Below are positions 17,175 to 26,777 of a stretch of 38,561 bases of DNA, in pieces. This DNA comes from Myxococcota bacterium (GTDB lineage Bacteria > Myxococcota_A > UBA796 > JAJRTE01). The stretch lies in contig JAJRTE010000169.1 in the NCBI GenBank assembly GCA_024278455.1, positions 1 to 38,561 of the forward strand, given 5' to 3'. The position numbers were made by a program, and so were the translations under genes. The stretch's first letter is position 1. Every line of letters begins with the position of its first letter. A model generated the notes under the pieces. It searched no databases. It was not told the origin of the DNA and was given only the letters and a program-made list of their open reading frames with translations.

Positions 17175-19625
17175 CTATTCCAGGATCGAGGCTTCTGCCT
17201 GGACGACGTAGTGCCAGCCCAGGGCGTTGAGGGGGTAATGCGCCACCAGCTTCGGCTTCCCCTGCCGGTTGATCTCGAGCGCGCCGGCATGTCCGCTCTT
17301 GATCCGGATGGCGACCTCGGGGATGGGCAGCGGGGGGAGTTCGAGCGCGTCGTGGAGTTGACCAGCCTCGAACTCCCGGTGCCGGTCGCTCGAACGGACG
17401 ACCACGCGGGCCTTGTCGTCCACGATGAACGTTTCGTCGATCTCGGGGTCGTCAGCCAGGCTCATCAGGTGCTCGATGATGTAGTCGAACGTGCACTCCA
17501 TGCCCGCAACCCCGAGGAACCTCCCGCGCTCGTCGAACAGGGCCATGGCCGCGGGGAGAAGCAGGCCACCTCCCATGGTGTCGATATAGGGGTTGCCCCA
17601 CACCACGTGCCGTTTTCCCTCGGCCAGCTCGTACCAGGGACGCGTCCGGGGGTCGAAGGCAGCGGGGTAGCCTGTCTTGCCAGGATAGGAGAACATGACC
17701 CCTTGCCGGAGTCCGATGAAGGCCCAGAAGATGGGAGCACCCTGCTCGCCCAGCAACCGTGCGACCTCCTCCCGCTTCACGCTCGCCGGATCGACCCCGA
17801 CGCTGGCCAGGAACAGGCTTTTGAAGAGATGGCGCAGGTGTGCGATCCGTGAGAGAAGTGGTCGCACCTGGCGCCGGGTCACGCCCGGAGCCAGCTTGAA
17901 CACGGGCCAGTCGAAACTCACCGGCCGATGGTAGTGGGAGGACGGGGCGAAATCCGGGGGTGCACGGCCGGGCAACGAGAACTCGAGGTGGCTGTAGGTC
18001 TTCTCGCCGGTCGGCCTACCGTGGGCAATGGCCTGGACCGCGGCGTTTGCGAGCCCCTGCAACAACGACTGGACCATCAGAAAGTGCCGGTCGAGACCGC
18101 TACGCGCCTCCGCGACCCTGGACAGGAACCTGTCGAGCTTCTCCGAGCGGACTCGAGCCTTCTCCACCGCGATACGCCGCTCCTCCGCGACCGCGCGCCG
18201 CGCGGTGGCCACGTCCTTTTGCGTGCGCAACGTCTCGATGACGGAGATTGACACCGCCGCCGTGCTGAGCAGCAGCAAGAAGGAGAGGATGGCCAGGGTG
18301 GACTCCTTGTTGTGTTGCATCCACCGGAACAGGCGCCGGGGCAGGGTGTCCGGGAGGGCACGAATGGCCTCGCCCCGCATGTAGCGGCGAATGTCGTCGG
18401 CCATCTCGGCCACCGAATCGTAACGGTCCTCCCGCCGGAACGCTGTGGCCCTGTTCACGATGGCACGAAGTTCCCTGGGAATCTTGATGCGCGGGTCGAT
18501 GTGCTCCAGGGGTTCATGCTGGCCCGTTCCCACCTTGGTCAACAGCTCGTAGAAGGTGTCGCCCTCGACGGCACGCCGCATGGCCACGAGTTCGTGCAGG
18601 ACGACGCCCAGGGAGTACTGGTCGCTTCGTGCGTCCACCGCGTCGTTGTCGCAGGTTGCCTGCTCCGGGGACATGTAGCGGACCGAGCCGACGACAGCCC
18701 CCATCTGGGTGGCGGCCACGTCCAGTTCACTTCCGTAGCGGTCCACGAGTTCGATCTGTTCCTTGATCTCCTGCCGGGCGATTTCCCGGGCACGCTGCTC
18801 ATCCCTGCTGAGCACCTTGGCAATGCCCCAGTCCACCACGTAGACCTGGTTGAAGGTGCCAATCATGATGTTTTCGGGCTTCAGGTCCCGGTGAATCACC
18901 CCTTTGCTGTGGGCGTATGCCACCGCGTCGCAGACCTTGAGAAAGATCTCCAGGCGGCTGGTCAGGCTGTGCTCGTCGTCGATCGGCTCTCCTTTCCGGT
19001 ACAGGACTCGAGCCTCGTTCATCAACGTGAGCAGGGTCTTGCCCCTGATGAACTTCATGGTATAGGCCGGCGCGCCGTCCGGGGCACGGTGCATGGCATA
19101 GACCGGCACGATGTTCGGATGATCGAGCTGCGCGGTGATCTGCACCTCGCTCTTGAAATGGCTGACGACATAGGAATCGGCGCTCAGGTGGGGCTGTAGC
19201 CGCTTGTAGGCTACCTTGCGCCGGAGATCGAGGTCTCGTGCCAGGTAGATGATCCCGGCAGCGCCCTTGCCGAGCTGCCCCATGATCTTGTGGTGGAAGT
19301 GGTCGGTCTCGTGCTCGATGTCGATCGCCGCTCCCGCCGCCTCGGGCCCAGGCGACTCGGGCGCGACCACGGCACCGGAACCGCCCGGGACGCCCGCGTC
19401 TTCCCCCAGTTCGGTCGACTCCTGGAAATCATCGAAATCGATGTCGTCGTCTGGCTGCAGCAAGCGGTACGTCTCGTCGCTGATGACCCCGGTCTCGTGG
19501 AGGTAGTCCACGAATGCCTGGATATTCCCGGATCCGGTCGTCGCGCGGAACCGCTCGAATGCTTCAGTGGTCTCGAGAGAGACACCCAGTTTGTCGAGGG
19601 AGGACTGAAGTTCTGCCAACGTCAT
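17175..19625 (-). CDS. Membrane Ser/Thr protein kinase with C-terminal dCache-like sensor
   Basis: An 816-residue receptor kinase. Residues 1-60 form a helical domain I do not recognise, followed by an acidic linker (60-108). The Hanks-type kinase domain spans about 114-418: Gly loop QLGKGAAG (117-124), catalytic Lys141, HRDLKPEN (245-252) and DWG (265-267) in place of DFG. The activation segment is long, about 50 residues from DWG to SPEQ (319-322). One membrane helix lies at about 443-465, then a coiled linker, then an extracytoplasmic region of about 330 residues ending in a Cache-like block (TRPWYELAEG, GNPYIDTMGGG, VAGMECTFDYI). This orientation suits ligand sensing in the periplasm and phosphorylation in the cytosol. 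AAAGG precedes the ATG. It follows the big FG-GAP lipoprotein gene by 148 bases. Confidence 0.9.
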   Translation of the reverse strand: MTLAELQSSLDKLGVSLETTEAFERFRATTGSGNIQAFVDYLHETGVISDETYRLLQPDDDIDFDDFQESTELGEDAGVPGGSGAVVAPESPGPEAAGAAIDIEHETDHFHHKIMGQLGKGAAGIIYLARDLDLRRKVAYKRLQPHLSADSYVVSHFKSEVQITAQLDHPNIVPVYAMHRAPDGAPAYTMKFIRGKTLLTLMNEARVLYRKGEPIDDEHSLTSRLEIFLKVCDAVAYAHSKGVIHRDLKPENIMIGTFNQVYVVDWGIAKVLSRDEQRAREIARQEIKEQIELVDRYGSELDVAATQMGAVVGSVRYMSPEQATCDNDAVDARSDQYSLGVVLHELVAMRRAVEGDTFYELLTKVGTGQHEPLEHIDPRIKIPRELRAIVNRATAFRREDRYDSVAEMADDIRRYMRGEAIRALPDTLPRRLFRWMQHNKESTLAILSFLLLLSTAAVSISVIETLRTQKDVATARRAVAEERRIAVEKARVRSEKLDRFLSRVAEARSGLDRHFLMVQSLLQGLANAAVQAIAHGRPTGEKTYSHLEFSLPGRAPPDFAPSSHYHRPVSFDWPVFKLAPGVTRRQVRPLLSRIAHLRHLFKSLFLASVGVDPASVKREEVARLLGEQGAPIFWAFIGLRQGVMFSYPGKTGYPAAFDPRTRPWYELAEGKRHVVWGNPYIDTMGGGLLLPAAMALFDERGRFLGVAGMECTFDYIIEHLMSLADDPEIDETFIVDDKARVVVRSSDRHREFEAGQLHDALELPPLPIPEVAIRIKSGHAGALEINRQGKPKLVAHYPLNALGWHYVVQAEASILE

Positions 19626-19773
19626 CGGACCGCCTTTCAGGACCCGGCAACGGCCGCCCGGCCGTCATTGTTCGTCCACCGTCTCCCACGGACCAGGCAG
19701 ACCACTCGCCGTCGCCACGCACCGGCCGGGACGTTCCCCCGACAAAAACCGATGTGCCCGCGCTCGCCAGCCG

Positions 19774-22700
19774 TCACGTGCAAGGCCAGGGCAGCTCCAG
19801 GCCGTTGTTGGTCTCGTCGCACTCGTTCGGCTCCCCCGGCCCCGACCCGCTGTCATCCACCTCGAGGTACAGCGCGGCGAAGCCCAGAATCTGGTCATCG
19901 TCAAGTGTAACCTCAATCGATGGAGAGGTCCATCCTGCCGGAATCGTGTCCGGGATGGTCCCGGTGACGATGGCAAAGCGCGAGCCCCGGTCGTCCTCGC
20001 CATACACGGTGTAGGACACGGGCCCCACGGCGTCCCCCAGGCCACGATTCTCGACCTGGAACACCACGGTGCTCGAGCGCGGGCAGTCGGCTTCGCACCG
20101 CGTGACCAGGATGGGCTCGAGGTCCGGGACATCGAAGGGCACCAGCTCCCCTCCGCCGCCCTGGCGGAAGCTGTTGTCGCCTTCCCACGGTGCCGCGGGC
20201 CGGGCAGGAATGGATAGATCGTCGCCGACATGGGAGGCCCTGTAGGTATGCTGGTTCCACACCGGGCGGGCCGAGACCCAGTTGTTGTACGGGTCCTGGA
20301 GCACGGTGACACCCGTCCAGCTTGCATAGCCGAAATCTCCGGAAGCCATGACGATCTCGGCGCGTGTGTCTCCATCCAGGTCGGCGACTACCGGGAACTC
20401 CAGCATGGTCCGGCTCGCGTGGTCCTCGTTCTGGTAGAGCTTCTGCCCGGTCGCTCCGTCGATGATCCAGAAGCTGCCCTGGTCGGCGTAGATGACCTCG
20501 GCGGTACCGTTCCCGTCCAGGTCGTAGACGGTGGCCGCTGTCTGCATGGAGACTTCGTCGAGGGTGGCCGAATTCCAGACCAGGGTGCCGTCGCCATCGA
20601 ACATCATGTAGAAATGCGCACCGGCCACGCCGATCTCCGGCGCACCGTCGTTGTCGAAATCGGCTATCGTGGGGGGGCCGTTTCCCCCTTCGAACACGAT
20701 GGATGACCAGAGGAGCGCGCCGCCGGCATACAGGTCCAGAACGTTGTCGTGGACAATGGCCAGCTCGGGGACTTGGTCGCCGTCGAAATCGGCGGTCGCT
20801 GCATGTCCTCCGGGCCCCTCCCATAACGTCTCGCCTGTCGCGGAGCTGACACCCGCGCCGCTGATGATCTCCATCATGCCATCCTGGTCGATATCCTCGA
20901 AGAAGGTGGTCTCCGAGGTGTGCTCGAGGTCGGTCGTGACGATCGTGTTGCCCTGGTGGTCGCACACGGTCTTGCCGGCCAGGATCTCGCCGTCCCCGTC
21001 CCCATCGCGATCCGCCACCGCCGGGTAGGTAGTGGGCAAGGCCCCTGCCGGGCAGGTCCACAGCAGGGAGCCGTCGCAGGAGAACGCCACAAGGTCGCCG
21101 TCCGGGCTCATGGCGTAGATTTCCGGGTAACCGTCCGGGTCGGCGTCGCCGATGGCGATCCCGGACAGCGCGTAAACTCCGCCGGCACTCCACCACTCGT
21201 GGCCGCCGTCGCCCGATATCACGCGGAGCACCCCGTCCGCCTCGTACTGGTCGCCAACGAAGGTCACCAGCACGATGTCCGGCGTGTCGGAAGCGTCGAT
21301 TCTCCCGTCGCCGTTGTCATCGGTGAGGTTGCCTACCATCGGTGTGACCGCGGACTGGTCGTAAGCGCCGAAGGTCTCGAACGTGCTCCTCTGCCACTTG
21401 ACGGCGGCCGAAATCCGGTGGGTCGGGAGGACCATCGAGCACGAGAGGTCGACAGGAACCGGGTAGCCAGCTCGAGGCACTTCGCAATAGTCCGGCTGCG
21501 CACACCGGTCGATAGCCACCTCCACGACGTCGTTGCTCTCGTCGCAGTCGTTCGGCTCCGCGGAAGCGAAAACGGCGTCCAAGGCGAGTTCCAGATGGTC
21601 GTAGACCTCGATGTCGTTGAAAGTGCCCGGCTCGAGGATCAGGCCGCCGCTGGTCTCCCCGCCTTCCAGGCTGTCGATAGTCTCAACGTCGAGCACGGCT
21701 CCAGTCCCGTCCTGCATGACACCACGCAACAGGAGGTCCGTGCCGGCCGGGCTCGCCTGCGCTCCCCGGTTGGCCACCGCTGCGACGACACGGATGTCGT
21801 CACCGCAAGCGTCCATGCACAGGGCGAAGAATTCGGCCTCGAGATCCGTGTCGCACTCGTCCGTCACTTCGACCGTGGTCACGGTGGGCAGGACCGTGCA
21901 GGGGTCTGGGTTCTCGTTCCCGTCGCAATCGGAATCCAGGCCGTCGTACCACGCTTCGATACCGCCAGGGTAAGCGGTGTTCTCGGCATCGTTGCAATCC
22001 CCCTCGTTTTCGCTCAGGCCGTCCCCGTCGTCGTCGTGGCAATCGGCGCCACCCTGACCGTCGAGATCGTCGAAGTCCTCGTCCACCAGGCCGTCGCCGT
22101 CGTTGTCCCGCCCGTCACAGTCCTCGGCGTCGCAAGCATCCCCGATGAAATCCAGGTCCGAATCGCCCTGGTCCGGATTCGCCACATCGGGGCAGTTGTC
22201 CTTGTTGCTGCAGACGCCGTCACCATCGACGTCGTTCTCCGGATCCCGGGGGCAGTCGTCGCAGTCATCCCCCACGCCGTCCTCGTCCCAATCCCACTGG
22301 TCCGGATTGGAAAGCCCGAGACAGTTGTCGTCACGATCATCCACCAGGTCGCCGTCCTCGTCCGGCATGACGGCCACCGCAGCCAGGGGCAGCTCGACAT
22401 CCTCGTCCTCGGCATCGACGGTCACGAACGCCTCGAACGTGCCGCCGTACCGGGGCGCGAACCGGAACGTGTAGCGCAACCCCGCGCCTCCCGGCAGGAT
22501 GGTCCGCGGCAAGTCGGGTCCCCCGTCGATTTCGAACTGCTTGGACGCCGGACCTTCGATCATCACCTCACGCACCGCGCACTCGAGCGTCCCCACCGCT
22601 GCCAGGGTCGCATCGATGCTCACGCTCTCACGGGTGAGGACGGTCCCGAAGTCTATCGCCGGCGGGTCCCAGGCGAGCCGGCAGACCGGTTCCGGCGTGG

Positions 22701-22818
22701 GACTCGGCTCGGGCGTGGGCGTCGTCAGATCGTCGCCAGAACACGCAATCAGGCAAGATATCGCATAGACACCACAGAACAACAGGGCGCTCGGCCCGCC
22801 CACACGACAGCGACACAT
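19774..22818 (-). CDS. Large lipoprotein with thrombospondin-3-like repeats and FG-GAP propeller
   Basis: A 1014-residue predicted surface lipoprotein. The lipobox is LIAC (lipidated Cys at about 26), followed by a Thr/Pro linker and an Ig-like choice-of-anchor domain (about 45-145). Asp-rich thrombospondin type 3-like and MopE-like calcium repeats (DxDGDxxxDxxDNC) follow at about 150-300. A CARDB-like segment, VVAAVANRGAQASPAGTDLL, lies near 350. FG-GAP repeats fill 460-830 (GNLTDDNGDGRIDASDTPD and others). A second CARDB-like domain (about 885-1010) ends in a second NECDETNNGLEL-type motif. I took the ATG at 22818, with GGGAG eight bases upstream, over 22845. It is possibly co-transcribed with the downstream kinase. 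Adhesion or matrix function is inferred only. Confidence 0.88.
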   Translation of the reverse strand: MCRCRVGGPSALLFCGVYAISCLIACSGDDLTTPTPEPSPTPEPVCRLAWDPPAIDFGTVLTRESVSIDATLAAVGTLECAVREVMIEGPASKQFEIDGGPDLPRTILPGGAGLRYTFRFAPRYGGTFEAFVTVDAEDEDVELPLAAVAVMPDEDGDLVDDRDDNCLGLSNPDQWDWDEDGVGDDCDDCPRDPENDVDGDGVCSNKDNCPDVANPDQGDSDLDFIGDACDAEDCDGRDNDGDGLVDEDFDDLDGQGGADCHDDDGDGLSENEGDCNDAENTAYPGGIEAWYDGLDSDCDGNENPDPCTVLPTVTTVEVTDECDTDLEAEFFALCMDACGDDIRVVAAVANRGAQASPAGTDLLLRGVMQDGTGAVLDVETIDSLEGGETSGGLILEPGTFNDIEVYDHLELALDAVFASAEPNDCDESNDVVEVAIDRCAQPDYCEVPRAGYPVPVDLSCSMVLPTHRISAAVKWQRSTFETFGAYDQSAVTPMVGNLTDDNGDGRIDASDTPDIVLVTFVGDQYEADGVLRVISGDGGHEWWSAGGVYALSGIAIGDADPDGYPEIYAMSPDGDLVAFSCDGSLLWTCPAGALPTTYPAVADRDGDGDGEILAGKTVCDHQGNTIVTTDLEHTSETTFFEDIDQDGMMEIISGAGVSSATGETLWEGPGGHAATADFDGDQVPELAIVHDNVLDLYAGGALLWSSIVFEGGNGPPTIADFDNDGAPEIGVAGAHFYMMFDGDGTLVWNSATLDEVSMQTAATVYDLDGNGTAEVIYADQGSFWIIDGATGQKLYQNEDHASRTMLEFPVVADLDGDTRAEIVMASGDFGYASWTGVTVLQDPYNNWVSARPVWNQHTYRASHVGDDLSIPARPAAPWEGDNSFRQGGGGELVPFDVPDLEPILVTRCEADCPRSSTVVFQVENRGLGDAVGPVSYTVYGEDDRGSRFAIVTGTIPDTIPAGWTSPSIEVTLDDDQILGFAALYLEVDDSGSGPGEPNECDETNNGLELPWPCT

Positions 22819-22878
22819 GGAACAGCTCCCGGTAACACACCACACTCCAACTGCAACTCGACGGCACGGCCAGGCCAG

Positions 22879-22906
22879 ATTCTATCCCGGCACGACGGAG
22901 AGGCAA
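22879..22906 (-). promoter_or_regulatory. Putative promoter for the 1014-aa lipoprotein
   Basis: On the minus strand TTGCCT (22901-22906, four of six) and TAGAAT (22879-22884, five of six) are separated by 16 bases. A start near 22873 gives a leader of about 55 bases. The opposite side of this 227-base divergent spacer must drive smc; there only a weak TATATC hexamer at 22986-22991 stands out. Confidence 0.42.
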
Positions 22907-23045
22907 AACCAAAACGCGCCGTAGCGCGCCCGCGCGATCGAGGAGGACCGGCCCATTCTGGCTTTCCCGAAGTGGCTGACGATGCTATATCGTAAAGCCT
23001 GTGGGGTCGCCGCCTCCCCTCGAGCAACGCCCGGACACCACCAAA

Positions 23046-26000
23046 ATGCGTATCAAGCAACTGGAGATACAGGGGTTCAAGTCGTTCGTCGACCACGTGG
23101 TCTTTCGATTCGGCGACGGCGTTACTGCCATTGTCGGTCCCAACGGGTGCGGCAAGAGCAACGTCCTGGATGCCGTCAAGTGGGTTCTCGGCGAGCAGAG
23201 CCCCCGGAACCTGCGCGGACAGGGCATGCTCGACGTGATTTTCAACGGCAGTGCCAGGCGTGCGCCGGTGGGCCTGGCGGAGGTTACCCTCACCCTGTCG
23301 AACGCCCACGGTCCGTTCGCCGGGGCCTATGCGCCCCTGTCGGAGATCCAGGTGACGCGCGTGTTGCACCGTTCGGGGGAGTCGGAGTACCGGATCAACG
23401 GCCTGCTCTGCCGTCTCCGCGACGTCCAGGATCTGTTCATGGACACCGGCGCCGGCACCCGCGCCTACTCCATTGTCGAGCAGGGCCGCGTGGACGCTAT
23501 CGTGGCCGCGCGCCCCGAGGAACGCAGAAAACTCCTCGAGGAAGCTGCCGGCATCACCCGCTACAAGGCACGCCGAGACGAGGCCCTCAAGCAGCTCGAG
23601 CGCACGCAGCAGAACCTGGATCGCGTCAACGACCTGCTGCGGGAACTCCGGCGCCAGCTCGCGAGCCTCGAGCGCCAGGCTGACAAGGCGAGACGCTACC
23701 AGGCGCTGCGGACTCGAACGCGCCTTGGAGACCTGGTTGTGGCGCTGCTCAAGTGGGGACAGCTCAGCAGCCGGCGCGCCGAGGTCCGCTCCCGCCACCA
23801 GGCCCTGACCGGGCAACTTGGAGACCTCGAGAAGGCCCTGGAAGCGACCCGAAACGACCTCGAGCAGGCCCGGTCCCGCCTTGGCGACCGTGGCAGGCGC
23901 ATGGGGCGGCTGAAGGAGAACCTGTCCCGGACGGAGGCAGCGATCCAGGTGCACAAGAACACGCTCCGGCTCCAGGGAGACCGCATCCGGTCGATCGAGC
24001 AACGCAAGACCGAACTCGAGGAGGCACGGGGGCGCACCGACACCCGCGGGCGCGACATCGGTCACCGCCTGCAACAGGCCGACCAGGAACGCGCCGGGCT
24101 CGAAGCCGATCTCGAGACACTATCGACCCGCCTGACCGACCTCGAGGCCGGTCAACAACGCCTGGCCAAGGCCCGGGCCGAAGTCGCCTCGCAGCTCGAG
24201 GGAGGCAAGCGGGCCATCGTTGGGCACCTTACCGCGGTGGCACGATTGCGCAACCACATCGCCAATCTCGAGCGGCGGGACAAGGACCTGGGCCAGCGTA
24301 TCGCGCGGACCGAACAAGAACTTGTCGCACTCGGCGAGGATCTCGATCGTCTCAAGACCGGCCGTGCCGAACTCGCCCGGACCCTCGAGGCCCGCAGGCG
24401 GGATCGGGACGAGGCGCGCACCGCCCTGGACCGCCTGGAGGCCGAGCGCAAGCAGGTCGCCTCGAGCATCCGCGAACGCGACGACACCCTGAACCGAAGC
24501 AGCGACCTGCTCGCCGCGAAGCGCTCCAGGCTGCAATCGCTCCGTGAGTTGCAGCGCAACCTCGAGGGCTACGGAGAGGGCGTCCGCGCGCTGTTGCGCG
24601 ACTACCGTAGTGCAGGCGTTCTGGGGACCGTCGTGGATCTCCTGGACGTGCGGTCCGAGCAGGTCACCGCCGTCGAATCCCTGCTCGGCCACCGGCTGGA
24701 ATCGGTCGTGGTCACCACGCTCGAGGAGGCCCGGAACGCCCTGGCGTTCGTCGATGCCGTGGGAGCGGGCCGGGTGCGGCTGGTGCCTCGAGATGCGCCC
24801 GTGCCGGACTCGCCGCCGATTCCGGAAGCTGCGGGCGTCCTGGGTCTGCTGGCCGGCCTGGCGGACGAAGGAAGCGACCCCCTGGCGCGGGTCCTGCTCG
24901 GAGACGCTGTGCTCGTCGCATCGGTGGACGACGCCATCCGGTTGCACCGGGACGGCTGCCCGTGCACCTTCGTCACCCCGGACGGGTGCGTGCTCGAGCC
25001 CGGCGGTGCGCTGTCCGGGGGCGGCGGCCGTGAGCAAGGGGGATTGCTCCAAAAAAAGGAGGAAACCCGGTCCCTGGAGACGGAAATCTCGAGCCTGGAG
25101 GCGCAACGCAAGGCCCAGGCCGCGGCACTGCGCGAGGCTCGAGACCAGGCCGCACGTATCGCGACCGAGCGGGACACGTGGCGCGAGAGGAGCCACCGGC
25201 TCGACCTGGAGGTCGCAGCCGCGGAAAAAGACATCCAACAAACCGACAACGACATCGCTCGAGCCCGCAACCAGGTCCGCATGCGGACCTTCGACTTGCG
25301 GAGCCTGAAGACGCAGCTCGAGGAAATCACTCGAGAACGGGCCGCGGCCCGCGGCCGGCTCGAGGCCGAGGAAGGCGCCCGCCAGTCGCGGGAAGGGGAA
25401 CTCGAGGCTCTCGACGCCCGGGTCCAGGAGACCGCTTCGGAACTCGAGGCGGTGCGCGAGCAGGTGACCCGAACGAAGCTGGAGATCTCGGGGACCCGTG
25501 CCCGCCGCGACGAGGCTGCCCGGACGTGGAAGCGTCTCGAGGCGGAGCGGGACGAACTCCGGAAGTCTGTCGAGGCGTTGACCCGGCGGCGGCAGGCCAT
25601 CGAGGTCGAGGCGCAACGGGCGACGGAAGCGCGCGAACACGCCGCCGGCCAGCTCGAGGCACTCACCCGGGAGGCCGAAAACACTCGAGCAGCGATCTCG
25701 AGGATCGAGGCCGAATACGGCGAGGCGAGGCTGGCGATGGCACAACTGGAATCCCGGCTCGAATCCGCCCGGTCCCGCCACGACGAGTTGCGCAAGGCAG
25801 CCGACAAGGCGGCTCTCGAGATTTCGGAACTCGAGCTGCAGCTCGAGCACGTGAGAAGCGGAATCGAGGAGCGGTTCGAAGGGTCGATCACCCCCCTTTG
25901 GAGCGTTTTCGGGCAGGCCCCGTCGGACATCGAGAAGGCCGCGGCCGAGGCGGACCCGGCGTCCGTGGTCACCTTGACCGATCCGGACTCTGGCGAAACC

Positions 26001-26732
26001 CTGGTCCTCGAGGCCGGGGTCGTGGCAGCGCTCAGGCACGAATTGACGCCCAAGTCCGGCGAGTCCGCCGGCGACCTCATCCGGCGATGGGAGCGAGAGA
26101 CGACGGATGCCAGGCGGCAGCTCAACCGGATCGGCGAGGTGAACCTCGCTGCCGTCGAGGAGTATCGAACGCTCGAGGAACGCACAGCGTTCACCGAGGA
26201 GCAACAAGAGGATCTCAAGCAGTCCGTGGCGTCCATCAAGGCGGCCATCAACCGGATCAATCGCACGTCGCGCACCCGTTTCCGGCGGACGTTCGACGCC
26301 ATCAATGCCAACTTCGAGAAGATCTTCTCGAAGCTGTTCGACGGGGGGTCGGCAAGGCTGGTCCTGACCGACGAGAGCGACATCCTCGAGACGGGCGTGG
26401 ACATCATCGTCCAGCCTCCTGGCAAGCGGCTCCAGAACATGAACCTTCTGTCCGGGGGGGAAAAGGCCATGGCGGCCATCGGGCTGATATTCGCCCTGTT
26501 CCTGGTGCGCCCCAGCCCGTTCTGCATCCTCGACGAGGTCGACGCACCGCTGGACGACGTCAACAGTGGACGGTTTCACGAAGTCATCCGGGAGCTTGCC
26601 CGCATGTCCCAGTTCATCGTCATCACGCACAACAAGCAGACAATGGAGATGGCAGATACCCTCTACGGCGTTACGATGGAGGAGCCGGGCGTGTCGCGCC
26701 TGGTCGCCGTCGAGTTGCAAGGACACGACTGA
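23046..26732 (+). CDS. smc: Chromosome segregation protein SMC
   Basis: A 1228-residue structural maintenance of chromosomes ATPase, the core of bacterial condensin, which loops and compacts DNA for segregation. The N-terminal head has Walker A GPNGCGKSN at about 31-39. Two long coiled-coil arms flank a hinge at about 523-660 (GVLGTVVDLLDV, then LLGHRLESVVV). The C-terminal head has the LSGGE signature at 1135 and Walker B FCILDEVDAPLDD with Asp1163/Glu1164. MRIKQLEIQGFKSFVD is the canonical N-terminus, so I start at 23046, although the ribosome binding site is poor; a GTG at 23001 is an alternative. The gene holds the densest set of CTCGAG palindromes in the window, about 35, many encoding Leu-Glu in the coils. 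It lies 45 bases before ftsY. Confidence 0.96.
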   Translation: MRIKQLEIQGFKSFVDHVVFRFGDGVTAIVGPNGCGKSNVLDAVKWVLGEQSPRNLRGQGMLDVIFNGSARRAPVGLAEVTLTLSNAHGPFAGAYAPLSEIQVTRVLHRSGESEYRINGLLCRLRDVQDLFMDTGAGTRAYSIVEQGRVDAIVAARPEERRKLLEEAAGITRYKARRDEALKQLERTQQNLDRVNDLLRELRRQLASLERQADKARRYQALRTRTRLGDLVVALLKWGQLSSRRAEVRSRHQALTGQLGDLEKALEATRNDLEQARSRLGDRGRRMGRLKENLSRTEAAIQVHKNTLRLQGDRIRSIEQRKTELEEARGRTDTRGRDIGHRLQQADQERAGLEADLETLSTRLTDLEAGQQRLAKARAEVASQLEGGKRAIVGHLTAVARLRNHIANLERRDKDLGQRIARTEQELVALGEDLDRLKTGRAELARTLEARRRDRDEARTALDRLEAERKQVASSIRERDDTLNRSSDLLAAKRSRLQSLRELQRNLEGYGEGVRALLRDYRSAGVLGTVVDLLDVRSEQVTAVESLLGHRLESVVVTTLEEARNALAFVDAVGAGRVRLVPRDAPVPDSPPIPEAAGVLGLLAGLADEGSDPLARVLLGDAVLVASVDDAIRLHRDGCPCTFVTPDGCVLEPGGALSGGGGREQGGLLQKKEETRSLETEISSLEAQRKAQAAALREARDQAARIATERDTWRERSHRLDLEVAAAEKDIQQTDNDIARARNQVRMRTFDLRSLKTQLEEITRERAAARGRLEAEEGARQSREGELEALDARVQETASELEAVREQVTRTKLEISGTRARRDEAARTWKRLEAERDELRKSVEALTRRRQAIEVEAQRATEAREHAAGQLEALTREAENTRAAISRIEAEYGEARLAMAQLESRLESARSRHDELRKAADKAALEISELELQLEHVRSGIEERFEGSITPLWSVFGQAPSDIEKAAAEADPASVVTLTDPDSGETLVLEAGVVAALRHELTPKSGESAGDLIRRWERETTDARRQLNRIGEVNLAAVEEYRTLEERTAFTEEQQEDLKQSVASIKAAINRINRTSRTRFRRTFDAINANFEKIFSKLFDGGSARLVLTDESDILETGVDIIVQPPGKRLQNMNLLSGGEKAMAAIGLIFALFLVRPSPFCILDEVDAPLDDVNSGRFHEVIRELARMSQFIVITHNKQTMEMADTLYGVTMEEPGVSRLVAVELQGHD

Positions 26733-26777
26733 TCCCGGTCTGGCCTGCACGCGCCCCCGGGGGACGAGGAGGGCATC

